From positions 1 to 64,000 of the forward strand of contig NZ_WQNE01000011.1 in the NCBI RefSeq assembly GCF_009759665.1: 64,000 nucleotides of DNA, in the 5' to 3' direction. Shown piece after piece: positions 48,102-56,172 of the stretch (the stretch's first letter is position 1; every line of letters starts with the position of its first letter). The notes below the pieces were generated by a model that was not told the DNA's origin, did no database searches, and saw nothing but the letters and a program-made list of their open reading frames with translations. The translations under genes and the position numbers were made by a program. The stretch is from Bradyrhizobium cajani. GTDB taxonomy: Bacteria > Pseudomonadota > Alphaproteobacteria > Rhizobiales > Xanthobacteraceae.

Positions 48102-48182
48102 CGTCATTGCGAGCGCAGCGAAGCAATCCAGAATCTTTCCGCCGGAGGCAGTCTGGATTGCTTCGCTGCGCTCGCAATGACG
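48102..48182. repeat. Palindromic repeat, CGTCATTGCGAG family, copy 3
   Basis: Perfect 31-bp arms (48102-48132 and 48152-48182) around a 19-base loop, the most regular copy in this window. Located 57 bp after the oxidoreductase gene. The stretch from 48183 to 48387 has no gene. Confidence 0.95.
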
Positions 48183-48387
48183 GAGCAAGCGGCGAGGCCA
48201 TTGCTCTCCACTTCACATTTCAAATAGCGGACAAGGAAGCGCCTTCTCGCGGCGGATTTCGCCCGAGTTTTGCTCCATCGCGTCGCCCTCACTTATCTAC
48301 GGCAGCTTCTGAGGGCAAAGCGGAAGTCGGCCCGCATGCCACTATCGATGGCTCATGACTCTAAGCCGACGATTGCGAGCATCCAAA

Positions 48388-48905
48388 TTAGACCGGCGGC
48401 TCGAATAGCCAGCGGTTCACCGCTTGATGAAAGTTCAGCGGACCGGGGACAGTCATATGTGTCTTTACGTACTTGAAGCCAGCTCGTTGTAAGGTTCGAT
48501 TTGGGCCGACATTAAACGCGTTCGGCTCACAGAAGAGCTGTTTGATCTTCAACTTCTGAAAATAGATCTCAACACTGAGGCGAACGCACTGCGTCCCTAT
48601 CCGCGTTTCCGTTCTGCGGGTTTGGTAACGTGCAGGTGCATGTTTGCTTGCGCGCCAAATACGATCTTGTCGCAGCTTGAGAATCCTATCGGATCACCAT
48701 CCATCAGCCAGATGAGGAAGAACCCCCTTCGTTCTTCTATTTCAGCGCCGTATAGAGTGTTGAAGATCGTTGCCCAGGCCTCCCTCGAAGGAAGGCGGGT
48801 CGGATCGACGCCCAACATCTCAAGATGCTCAGGCGTCGAAGAATGAAAATAGTCGATAACGAGTGGTGTCTCGTCCAGGCGCATTTCTCGGACATCCAGT
48901 CCCAT
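48388..48905 (-). pseudogene. GNAT-type acetyltransferase gene interrupted by a one-base deletion
   Basis: The frame starting MGLDVREMRLDETPLVIDYF runs to KPAERKRG and stops at TAG (48597-48599). Reading on in the +1 frame from the same point gives GTQCVRLSVEIYFQ, CEPNAFNVGPNRTLQRAG and KYVKTHMTVPGPLNFHQAV, ending at TAA 48388-48390. The joined protein (about 172 residues) has the GNAT acetyl-CoA loop (KRG.GTQ) and the NxxNRxLxxAGF region. Inserting one A at CGCGGATAGGG would restore it, so this is a recent frameshift or a sequencing error. GC is lower than neighbours, which fits acquired DNA. Confidence 0.85.
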
Positions 48906-49083
48906 TCGTCATCCCCATCGCGCTCGGCGGAGGCCTAAGCCTTGCAATCGAACAATCGGTAAAGACCGTAGCGCAAGGCCGTGGGCGTTGTCGCCAGTCG
49001 GCCCAGAGCCGCCATGCCGCCCTGACGGCTTCAACGTGCCTTCCGACCGCAAACCGGACGCGACGACCCTTTGAGGATACGCG

Positions 49084-50469
49084 CTAGATCACCCCCGCCA
49101 GCCGTAGCGCCACGCCCGCCGTGCAGCTGCCCGCCAGCACCGTCAGCATCCCCAGCTTGAAGCGGAAGATCGCGGTCGCCGCTGCGATCGACAGCAGCAG
49201 CGCGGGGATGTCGACGCTGGTCGGCACCGGCATGTCGAACGATAGCGGGAAGGCGTGCACCGGAACGGTCTCGCGGAACAGCGTATGCAGCGCGAACCAG
49301 ATCGAGAGGTTGAGGATCACGCCGACGACGGCGGCCGTGATCGCACTGAGTGCGCCGGCCAGTCCCGTGTTGCCGCGCAGGCGTTCGATGTAGGGGGCGC
49401 CGACGAAGATCCAGAGGAAGCAGGGCGTGAAGGTGACCCAGGTCGCGAGCAGTCCGCCGAGCGTCGCCGCGAGCATCGGCGACAGGCCGCTTGGGTCGCG
49501 GTAGGCGGCCATGAAGCCCACGAACTGGAGCACCATGATCAGTGGGCCCGGCGTGGTCTCGGCCATGCCGAGGCCATCGAGCATCTCGTGGGGCTTGAGC
49601 CAGTGATAGTGCTCGACCGCCTGCTGCGCGACATAGGCCAGCACGGCGTAGGCGCCGCCGAAGGTGACCAGCGCCATCTTCGAGAAGAACAGCGCGATCT
49701 GGCTGAACACATTGGCCTGCCCGAACGCCAGAAGCAGCGCGGCCACCGGCACGAGCCAGAGCGCCAGCCACAACGCACCGACGCGGATCGCGCGGGAGGT
49801 ATCGGGCCGGACGTGATCGGGCACGGCCTCGCCGAGCATGCTGTCGATCGCGGCGCTGCTGTCGCCATGGCCATGCGCGGCCGGCGCGAACTCCGGGCGG
49901 CCCTGCCTGGCGCCGACATAGCCGATCAGGCCGGCAGCGATGATGATGATCGGGAAGGGGACGGCAAAGAAGAAGATCGCGACGAAGGCGATCGCCGCGA
50001 GCGCTATCATGACGCGGTTCTTCAGCGCGCGCTTGCCGACGCGCACCACGGCCTCGACGACGATGGCGAGCACGGCGGCCTTCAGGCCGAAGAACAGCGC
50101 CTCGACGAAGCTGACATTGCCGAAGGCTGCATAGATGTAGCTGAGGCCCATGATGGCGATGATGCCGGGCAGGATGAACAGCCCGCCCGCCATCAGCCCG
50201 CCGGCGGTGCGGTGCATCAGCCAGCCGACATAGGTGGCGAGCTGCTGCGCCTCCGGCCCCGGCAGCAGCATGCAATAGTTCAGCGCATGCAGGAAACGGC
50301 CTTCAGAGATCCACTTCTTCTCCTCGACCAGGATGCGGTGCATCACCGCGATTTGGCCCGCGGGCCCGCCAAAGCTCAAGGACGCGACACGAGCCCAGAC
50401 CCGAAACGCCTCGTTGAAGCTGACGCCGTGGCCGGCGTCAGCTCCTGCTTGAACGTTACGGGTATCCAT
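49084..50469 (-). CDS. chrA: Chromate transporter ChrA
   Basis: A 461-residue inner-membrane protein of the CHR family that expels chromate. Two homologous halves: the first with VASLSFGGPAGQIAVMHRIL and LLPGPEAQQLATYVGW, the second with LVTFGGAYAVLAYVAQQAVE and TPGPLIMVLQFVGFMAAYR. About ten to thirteen helices. The ATG MDTRNVQAGA overlaps the TAA of the upstream ChrB-like gene by one base, so the two are translationally coupled; a start at 50526 would lie inside that gene and is rejected. Some long CHR proteins may transport other oxyanions. Confidence 0.94.
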   Translation of the reverse strand: MDTRNVQAGADAGHGVSFNEAFRVWARVASLSFGGPAGQIAVMHRILVEEKKWISEGRFLHALNYCMLLPGPEAQQLATYVGWLMHRTAGGLMAGGLFILPGIIAIMGLSYIYAAFGNVSFVEALFFGLKAAVLAIVVEAVVRVGKRALKNRVMIALAAIAFVAIFFFAVPFPIIIIAAGLIGYVGARQGRPEFAPAAHGHGDSSAAIDSMLGEAVPDHVRPDTSRAIRVGALWLALWLVPVAALLLAFGQANVFSQIALFFSKMALVTFGGAYAVLAYVAQQAVEHYHWLKPHEMLDGLGMAETTPGPLIMVLQFVGFMAAYRDPSGLSPMLAATLGGLLATWVTFTPCFLWIFVGAPYIERLRGNTGLAGALSAITAAVVGVILNLSIWFALHTLFRETVPVHAFPLSFDMPVPTSVDIPALLLSIAAATAIFRFKLGMLTVLAGSCTAGVALRLAGVI

Positions 50470-51287
50470 TACGCCTTCACCTTGTTGGTCGGCCAGTTGT
50501 GGGTCTCGGCCGTAGCATCGCGGCACCAGCGGTAGAAGGCGTCGTAGAGCAGCATGCCGGCCTCGAGCTGTTCGAGGTCGTCGTCATACATCCGCGACAA
50601 CCCGAGCGAGGCCGCGAGCAGGCCGGATGCTTCCGGCGCGAGGTCGGGCCGCGCGGTGTCGGCGCCGCGCACCAGCGTCGCGAGGCGGAGCAGGGGCGTC
50701 GTCGCGATCCCGAACTCCTCGATCATGACGTCGAAGGTGCAGAGCTCGCCGCGGTGGCTCCAGAACACGTTCTCGATGTCGAAGGGCGCTGCATTGAACC
50801 GCTCGCCAACGCCGACCACCTCGGACGGCGCGACGTACAGGAACACCGCGTTCGGGTCGACGAAGCGCCGGATCAGCCAGGGGCAGGCGATGCGGTCGAT
50901 CTTCGGCCGGGCCCGCGTCACCCAGACGGTGCAGCCCTTGGCGTCGCGCGGCGGCAGCTTGCGCGTATCCAGCAGCGGCAGGTTTGCGGCCTTCCAGCCC
51001 TCGAAGCCGCCCTCGAGCGTCTCGGCCTGAACACCAAGCTGGCGGAGCCAGGCCGCCGTGCCCTGCGCGAGCTTTTCGCCGCGAAGGCAGGAGACGACCG
51101 CCCGGCGGCCGGCGAAGTCGCGGCCCCAGTCCGTCACCTTGTCGTGGCCGAGCTTGATCGAGCCGGGAATCAGCCGCCGGTCGGCGGCAAAATCCTCCTC
51201 GGTGCGCACATCGATCAGGGCAGGCGCGTTCGCGGTGCCGATCAGGCGGGTCAGTTTGTCAGATGATATGGTCGTGAATGTAGACAT
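50469..51287 (-). CDS. Rhodanese-ChrB hybrid protein (chromate resistance)
   Basis: A 272-residue two-domain protein. Residues 1-110 form a rhodanese fold (PALIDVRTEEDFAADRRLIP, active-loop Cys in AVVSCLRGEKLAQGTA). Residues 115-270 match the C-terminal half of ChrB: WVTRARPKIDRIACPWLIRR, DPNAVFLYVAPSEV, RGELCTFDVMIEEFG. Classic ChrB is a chromate-sensing regulator with a different N terminus; here a sulfurtransferase domain takes that place, so a redox or sulfur-handling role is more likely than DNA binding. GAGGA precedes the ATG. Operon partner of chrA, divergent from a metal exporter. Confidence 0.88.
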   Translation of the reverse strand: MSTFTTISSDKLTRLIGTANAPALIDVRTEEDFAADRRLIPGSIKLGHDKVTDWGRDFAGRRAVVSCLRGEKLAQGTAAWLRQLGVQAETLEGGFEGWKAANLPLLDTRKLPPRDAKGCTVWVTRARPKIDRIACPWLIRRFVDPNAVFLYVAPSEVVGVGERFNAAPFDIENVFWSHRGELCTFDVMIEEFGIATTPLLRLATLVRGADTARPDLAPEASGLLAASLGLSRMYDDDLEQLEAGMLLYDAFYRWCRDATAETHNWPTNKVKA

Positions 51288-51484
51288 GATGCGTCCTCGC
51301 AAGAACCGAACGGGACGCGATACTTGGGCATGTCGCCTCGTGGGGAGATCGCTCAAATCCCCATGGGGCAGATTACAGCGAAACTAAGAAGCACTGTCAA
51401 TCCGCGGAACGATTGGACCTTAGAAAAGTGCCGCCTGCCGGTCTATATTGAGGCCCAGTACACCTGAATCTCCTGGAGAATTCG

Positions 51485-52462
51485 ATGCATTCCCACTCCA
51501 TCGAACAATGGACCCATGACCACGCGTTCCTGGGCGAGAAGCACGACGAGAACGAGCGGCGGACCTGGCTCGTGGTCGTCCTGACGCTGGTGATGATGGT
51601 CGGCGAGATCGTGGCCGGCTCGCTGTTCGGCTCGATGGCGCTCTTGGCCGACGGCTGGCACATGGGCACCCATGCGGCCGCGCTCGGCATCGCGGCCTTC
51701 GCCTATCGCTTCGCGCGCCGGCACCTGGGGAACGCGCATTTCACCTTCGGCACCGGCAAGTTCGGCGATCTCGCCGCCTTCTCCAGCGCGATCATCCTGG
51801 GGCTGATCGCGGTCGAGATCGCCTATGAGAGCGTGCTGCGGCTGATCACGCCGGTGCCGATCGTCTACGGCGAGGCGATCGCGGTCGCGGCCCTCGGCCT
51901 CTGCGTCAATCTCGCCAGCGCGTGGCTCTTGCGCGGCAGCCACGACCATCACCATCACGGCCACAGCCATGCGCATGATGATCATCATGATCACGACCAT
52001 CACCATGACTACGATCATCACGGCCATCACCACCACCATCACGACAACAACCTTCGCGCGGCCTATGTGCACGTGATGGCGGATGCTGCGACTTCCGTGC
52101 TGGCGATCGGCGCGCTGCTGGTGGCGATGTATTCGGGATGGGTGTGGGCCGATCCGGCCGTCGGCCTGATCGGCAGTGCGATGATCGCGAGCTGGGCGTT
52201 CGGCTTGATCAAGACGTCCGGCGCGGTGCTGCTCGACGTTCGCGCCGACGAGCGGCTGGAGCGCACCATTCGCGCGCGGATGGAGGTCGGCGAGGATCGT
52301 GTCACCGACCTGCATCTGTGGCAGGTCGGCCCGGGCCATTGCGCCGTGCTGCTCTCGGTGGTGACGCACCAGCCGAAGCAGCCGGCGGTCTACAAGAAGC
52401 GGCTCTCCGGGCTGAAGGGTCTCAGCCACGTCACCGTCGAGGTCGAGACCTGTCCGCATTGA
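51485..52462 (+). CDS. dmeF: Cobalt/nickel-type cation diffusion facilitator DmeF
   Basis: A 325-residue six-helix metal exporter. The N terminus HDHAFLGEKHDENERRTW and LLADGWHMGTHAAAL (Asp56, His59, His63), then HVMADAATSVLA (His196, Asp200) form the DmeF version of the transport site. Residues 151-189 are a cytoplasmic loop with over twenty His plus Asp, likely a metal-binding buffer. Known DmeF proteins confer cobalt and nickel tolerance. CTGGAG lies eight bases before the ATG. No dmeR repressor gene is next to it. It is divergent from the chromate genes, which makes this a small metal-resistance block. Confidence 0.92.
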   Translation: MHSHSIEQWTHDHAFLGEKHDENERRTWLVVVLTLVMMVGEIVAGSLFGSMALLADGWHMGTHAAALGIAAFAYRFARRHLGNAHFTFGTGKFGDLAAFSSAIILGLIAVEIAYESVLRLITPVPIVYGEAIAVAALGLCVNLASAWLLRGSHDHHHHGHSHAHDDHHDHDHHHDYDHHGHHHHHHDNNLRAAYVHVMADAATSVLAIGALLVAMYSGWVWADPAVGLIGSAMIASWAFGLIKTSGAVLLDVRADERLERTIRARMEVGEDRVTDLHLWQVGPGHCAVLLSVVTHQPKQPAVYKKRLSGLKGLSHVTVEVETCPH

Positions 52463-52568
52463 CGCGACCTGCCGGAATTCCGCCGGCGCGGGTCGATGCT
52501 GCTGCCACCATGCTGGCAGCAATGATGTGCTAGCGCTCCCGCAAAGTGCTCCGGGACAGGAGACGATT

Positions 52569-53444
52569 GTGGGAGAGTGGCTCGGGGTCGCGATCGCGCT
52601 GGCATCAAGCAGCATCGGCGGGACCGCGGCGGCGATCACCCGCTATCTTGTTGGCGGCGCGGATCCTGTTCTGCTTGCGATCCTGCGCTGGGGTATCGGC
52701 TTTCTATGCCTCTTGCCCTGCGCCCTTGTGCTCGGCGTACGCTGGCCACAGCGAGCGGATTGGCCGGCCGTGGCACTGCTCGGCATCTGCTTCTTCGGCC
52801 TGTTCTTCATCCTCTACAACATCGCGGTGTCCTACACGACCGCGGCCCGCGCCAGTCTTGCACTTGCGACGCTGCCGCTCCACACCATGGTGGTTGGCGC
52901 GATCCTGGGCGCGGAACGCCTGACGGCGCGCAAGATCGCGGGCGTCGGCATTGCGGTGCTCGGCGTGACCGCCGCGCTGGCTGCGGGTCTGGCGCAAAGC
53001 CCGCCCGGCGCCTGGCGGGGCGAACTGATCATGACGGGCGCCGTGTTCTGCATGGCGTTCTACAACGTGCTGTCGCGTCCCTTCATGCAGCGCTCCAGTC
53101 CACTCGGCTTTCTCACGGTCGGCATGGGCGCGGGCGCTCTCGTGCTGGTGATTGCGGGCATCTTGAAGGGCAGCCTTGCGGCACTTGGCGATTTCTCGGC
53201 AGCGCAGTGGGTCGCCGGCGTCTATCTCGGCATTGGCGGCGGCGCGCTCGCCTTCATCCTCTGGGTGTTGGCGCTGGCGCGGGCGACGCCGACCCGTGTC
53301 GCCAATACGATGACGGTGAACCCGATCGCCGCCGCGGTGCTGGCGGCGCTGCTGATCGGCGAGCCGATCACGCCAAATCTGATCGTCGGGCTGATTGCGG
53401 TGTTTGCCGGGATCGGGATCGCAACCAGCGAGGCGAAGACCTGA
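52569..53444 (+). CDS. EamA/DMT-family permease
   Basis: A 291-residue protein with ten predicted helices in two EamA halves (around residues 5-138 and 150-285), the drug/metabolite transporter fold. The end of each half shows the family pattern (GAERLTARKIAGVGIAVLGV; GEPITPNLIVGLIAVFAGI). Usually exports amino acids, nucleosides or drugs; substrate is unknown. The start is a GTG preceded by AGGAG six bases upstream, better than the GTG at 52527. Follows dmeF by about 105 bp and may be unrelated. Confidence 0.87.
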   Translation: MGEWLGVAIALASSSIGGTAAAITRYLVGGADPVLLAILRWGIGFLCLLPCALVLGVRWPQRADWPAVALLGICFFGLFFILYNIAVSYTTAARASLALATLPLHTMVVGAILGAERLTARKIAGVGIAVLGVTAALAAGLAQSPPGAWRGELIMTGAVFCMAFYNVLSRPFMQRSSPLGFLTVGMGAGALVLVIAGILKGSLAALGDFSAAQWVAGVYLGIGGGALAFILWVLALARATPTRVANTMTVNPIAAAVLAALLIGEPITPNLIVGLIAVFAGIGIATSEAKT

Positions 53445-53484
53445 AGTGCGATGAGTTAGGATGGATCGTCGTCGCGCGGCACGA

Positions 53485-54642
53485 TCATTCTGGCCGTGAT
53501 CCGGGCTTGATCAGGAACAGTGCAGCCAGCGCCGACAGGCTGAGCGCGGAGGAGACGATCAGCACCTTCGCGCCCATGACGTCGATCAGCAGGCCGAAGG
53601 CCAGCGGCGCCACCGCCTGCGCCATGCGTGCCGGTGCGCCGATGATGCCGAGGCGGTAGCCAAAATCCTTCGGGCCGAAGATCGACAGCGGCAGCGTGCC
53701 GCGCGCGATCGTCAGGATGCCGTTGCCGGAGCCGTGGAACAGCGCGAATGCGCTCGCGGCGGCGCCGCCGAAGATCGCAACGACCACCGCGCCGATCGGG
53801 TGGGTGAGGCAGGCAAGCCGCGTCGACCACAGCGGATGGAAGCGGCTGAGGAAACCCGCTTCGAGCATGCGCGCGCCGACCTGCGCCGGGCCGATCAAGG
53901 CGCCAGCCGCGATCGCCTCGACCGGCGTTGCGCCCGTCGTCTCCAGGATGCGCGGGAAATGCGCGGCCATCGCGCCGGTGACGGTCCAGACCGCGGCGAA
54001 GATGAAGGCGAGCAGGATCATGGTGCGGTCGAGCGGCAAATGCGGCTTCTCGGCCGTCGCCGCGGCCTGCTTCGCGCCCTTGATCGCCGGCAGCATGAAG
54101 AAGTTGAGCGGCAGGCCGATCAGGAGGTTGGCGGCGGCCCAGGCAAAGCAGGTGTCACGCCAGCCGATATGGGCGAGCCCCCAGGCGGTAAGCGGCCAGC
54201 CGACCGTGGAGGCAAAGCCTGCCATCAGCGTGATGCCGGTGATGGGCCTGCGCGCTTCGGTGCCGTAGATGCGACCGAGCGCGGCGAAAGCAGCGTCGTA
54301 GAGGCCCATCGCCATGCCGATTCCGAGCACGAGCCAGGCGAACGCCATCACCGCGACCGATTGCGAGAGGCCGAGCAGCACGAGGCCGGCGGCGATCGTC
54401 AGGTTCGAGGCCGACAGCACCTGGCGGCCGCCGACGAGGTCGATCTGCCGTCCGATGCGCGGGCCGAGCATCGCCGAGATCACCAGCGAGGCCGAGAAGG
54501 CGCCGAAGATCCAGTTGGAGGAGATGCCGAGGTCATGCGCCATGGGATCGGCGAGCAGGGCCGGCAGATAGTAGCTCGAAGCCCAGGCCAGGGTCTGGGT
54601 GGTGCCGAGCGCCAGGATGATCGGAAGCTGGCGCTGGCTCAT
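53485..54642 (-). CDS. MFS permease
   Basis: A 385-residue major facilitator with twelve predicted helices. Begins MSQRQLPIILALGTTQTLAW and has GPRIGRQIDLVGGRQVL, a version of the motif-A loop after helix 2. GMAMGLYDAAFAALGRIYG in helix 4-5 resembles oxalate/formate or Bcr-like antiporters but is not decisive. Substrate unknown. Convergent with the EamA gene and divergent from the cyclase, with 157 bp between the two start codons. Confidence 0.85.
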   Translation of the reverse strand: MSQRQLPIILALGTTQTLAWASSYYLPALLADPMAHDLGISSNWIFGAFSASLVISAMLGPRIGRQIDLVGGRQVLSASNLTIAAGLVLLGLSQSVAVMAFAWLVLGIGMAMGLYDAAFAALGRIYGTEARRPITGITLMAGFASTVGWPLTAWGLAHIGWRDTCFAWAAANLLIGLPLNFFMLPAIKGAKQAAATAEKPHLPLDRTMILLAFIFAAVWTVTGAMAAHFPRILETTGATPVEAIAAGALIGPAQVGARMLEAGFLSRFHPLWSTRLACLTHPIGAVVVAIFGGAAASAFALFHGSGNGILTIARGTLPLSIFGPKDFGYRLGIIGAPARMAQAVAPLAFGLLIDVMGAKVLIVSSALSLSALAALFLIKPGSRPE

Positions 54643-54799
54643 GTCCTCGCATTTCTGGTCGGCGGCAGGGTCATTGGTTGCATTTGCAGCCTGCGCGCAG
54701 AATGCGTCAACCGCATCTGCGGCATATTCGACCTGCCGCGGGCGGGAGCCTTGGCCGGGCCTGCCTTTCGCTCGTCAAGAATGCACGCCATAATGGCGC

Positions 54800-56059
54800 A
54801 TGCAATTGACCGCGCGCCTTGCGTTGATGAACTGGTTGGCCGGCCAGGGGCTCACCGGCCTGCCCGAACCCGATCTGCTGCGCGGCTTCTGCGAGCGCTG
54901 CCGCGCCGAGGGGCTGGAACTCTCGCGCGGGCTCGTCATCATCGATACGCTGCATCCGATCTACGAGGGCCGCGCTTTCCGCTGGAGCGATACGCCGACC
55001 AATGAGAGCGACGTCATCGAATACGGCTCGACCGCCGAAGGCGATGCGAACAAGAACTGGCGCCGCTCCGTGTTCTTCCACATGCTCGAGCACGGCCACG
55101 ACGAGATGGTGATCGATCTTGCCGACGCGCCGTCGCTGGATTTCTCGCAGATCGGCGAGCTCGCCGAGAAGGGGCACAAGCACTATCTCGCCTTCGTGCA
55201 CCGCTTCGGCGAGAACGGTGCGCTCGGGCAGATGGACTGCCTCTACTCCTGCTGGACGACGCGACGCGACAGCGGCTTCTCCGAGCCGGAGCTTGTGGCG
55301 CTGCGCGACCTCGTGCCGGTGCTGGGGCTCGCGATCAAGTCGGCGCAGCAGGTCGACATCGCGCGCACGCTCGGCCGCGTCTATCTCGGCCGCGACGCCT
55401 CCGAGCAGGTCCTGCGCGGACGCATCTCCCGCGGCGTCACCGAGCGCATCAACGCCGTGCTCTGGTATTCGGACCTGCGCGGCTCGACCGGGATCAGCGA
55501 GAGCATCGGTCCCGACGAGATCATCCCGTTCCTCAACGACTACGCGCAGGCCGTGATCGACCCGATCCACGATGCCGGCGGCGACGTGCTGAAGCTGATC
55601 GGCGACGGCGTGCTGGCGATGTTCACCGGCGAGGACATGGCGGCGGCGCGCCGCGCAGCGCTACGGGCGGAGCACCTGTTCCGCAAGAACGTCGCGGCAC
55701 TCAACGCGCGGCGGGCGGCCGACGGCCGTCCCACCACGTCGGCCTATATCGGCCTGCATGTCGGAGAGGTCTTCTACGGCAATATCGGCAGCGAGGATCG
55801 GCTCGATTTCACCGTGGTCGGCCCGACCGTCAACGAAGTCAGCCGCATCGCCTCGATGAGCCGCTCGGTCGACCGCGAGCTGCTGGCCTCGTCGGAGTTC
55901 TACAAGGGCCTCGACGCCGCCGGCCGCCGCTATCTCGTATCCACCGGCCGCTACGCGTTGCGCGGCATCGGCCGCGCGCAGGACCTCTACACGCTCGATC
56001 CAGACGTCGACGCCAGCGAGCCGGTGACGGGCAGCTACGAGCGGTATCTGGCGAATTAG
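54800..56059 (+). CDS. Class III adenylate cyclase with N-terminal sensory region
   Basis: A 419-residue soluble protein. Residues 210-400 form the cyclase homology domain: metal Asp225 in LWYSDLRGSTG, Asp269 in KLIGDGVLAMF, adenine-specific Lys265 and Asp in RLDFTVVGPTVNEVSRI with the transition-state Asn/Arg. These choices point to ATP rather than GTP. Residues 1-190 resemble GAF-like or other small-molecule-sensing modules (ELSRGLVIIDTLHPIYEGRAF, FRWSDTPTNES). Rhizobial genomes have many such cyclases with different sensors; the stimulus is unknown. The gene has no operon partner. Confidence 0.92.
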   Translation: MQLTARLALMNWLAGQGLTGLPEPDLLRGFCERCRAEGLELSRGLVIIDTLHPIYEGRAFRWSDTPTNESDVIEYGSTAEGDANKNWRRSVFFHMLEHGHDEMVIDLADAPSLDFSQIGELAEKGHKHYLAFVHRFGENGALGQMDCLYSCWTTRRDSGFSEPELVALRDLVPVLGLAIKSAQQVDIARTLGRVYLGRDASEQVLRGRISRGVTERINAVLWYSDLRGSTGISESIGPDEIIPFLNDYAQAVIDPIHDAGGDVLKLIGDGVLAMFTGEDMAAARRAALRAEHLFRKNVAALNARRAADGRPTTSAYIGLHVGEVFYGNIGSEDRLDFTVVGPTVNEVSRIASMSRSVDRELLASSEFYKGLDAAGRRYLVSTGRYALRGIGRAQDLYTLDPDVDASEPVTGSYERYLAN

Positions 56060-56080
56060 CCAGGCTGCTGTAGCACGCTC

Positions 56081-56166
56081 CGTCATTGCGAGCGCAGCGA
56101 AGCAATCCAGGGTCTTTCCGCGGAGGGATTCTGGATTGCTTCGTCGCTTCGCTCCTCGCAATGACG
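56081..56166. repeat. Palindromic repeat, CGTCATTGCGAG family, copy 4
   Basis: Starts CGTCATTGCGAGCGCAGCG and ends GCTCCTCGCAATGACG, with GAAGCAATCCAG and CTGGATTGCTTC arms; the loop and inner arm carry several changes from copies 2 and 3. Located between convergent genes, 22 bp after the cyclase stop. Confidence 0.93.
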
Positions 56167-56172
56167 ATGCGG

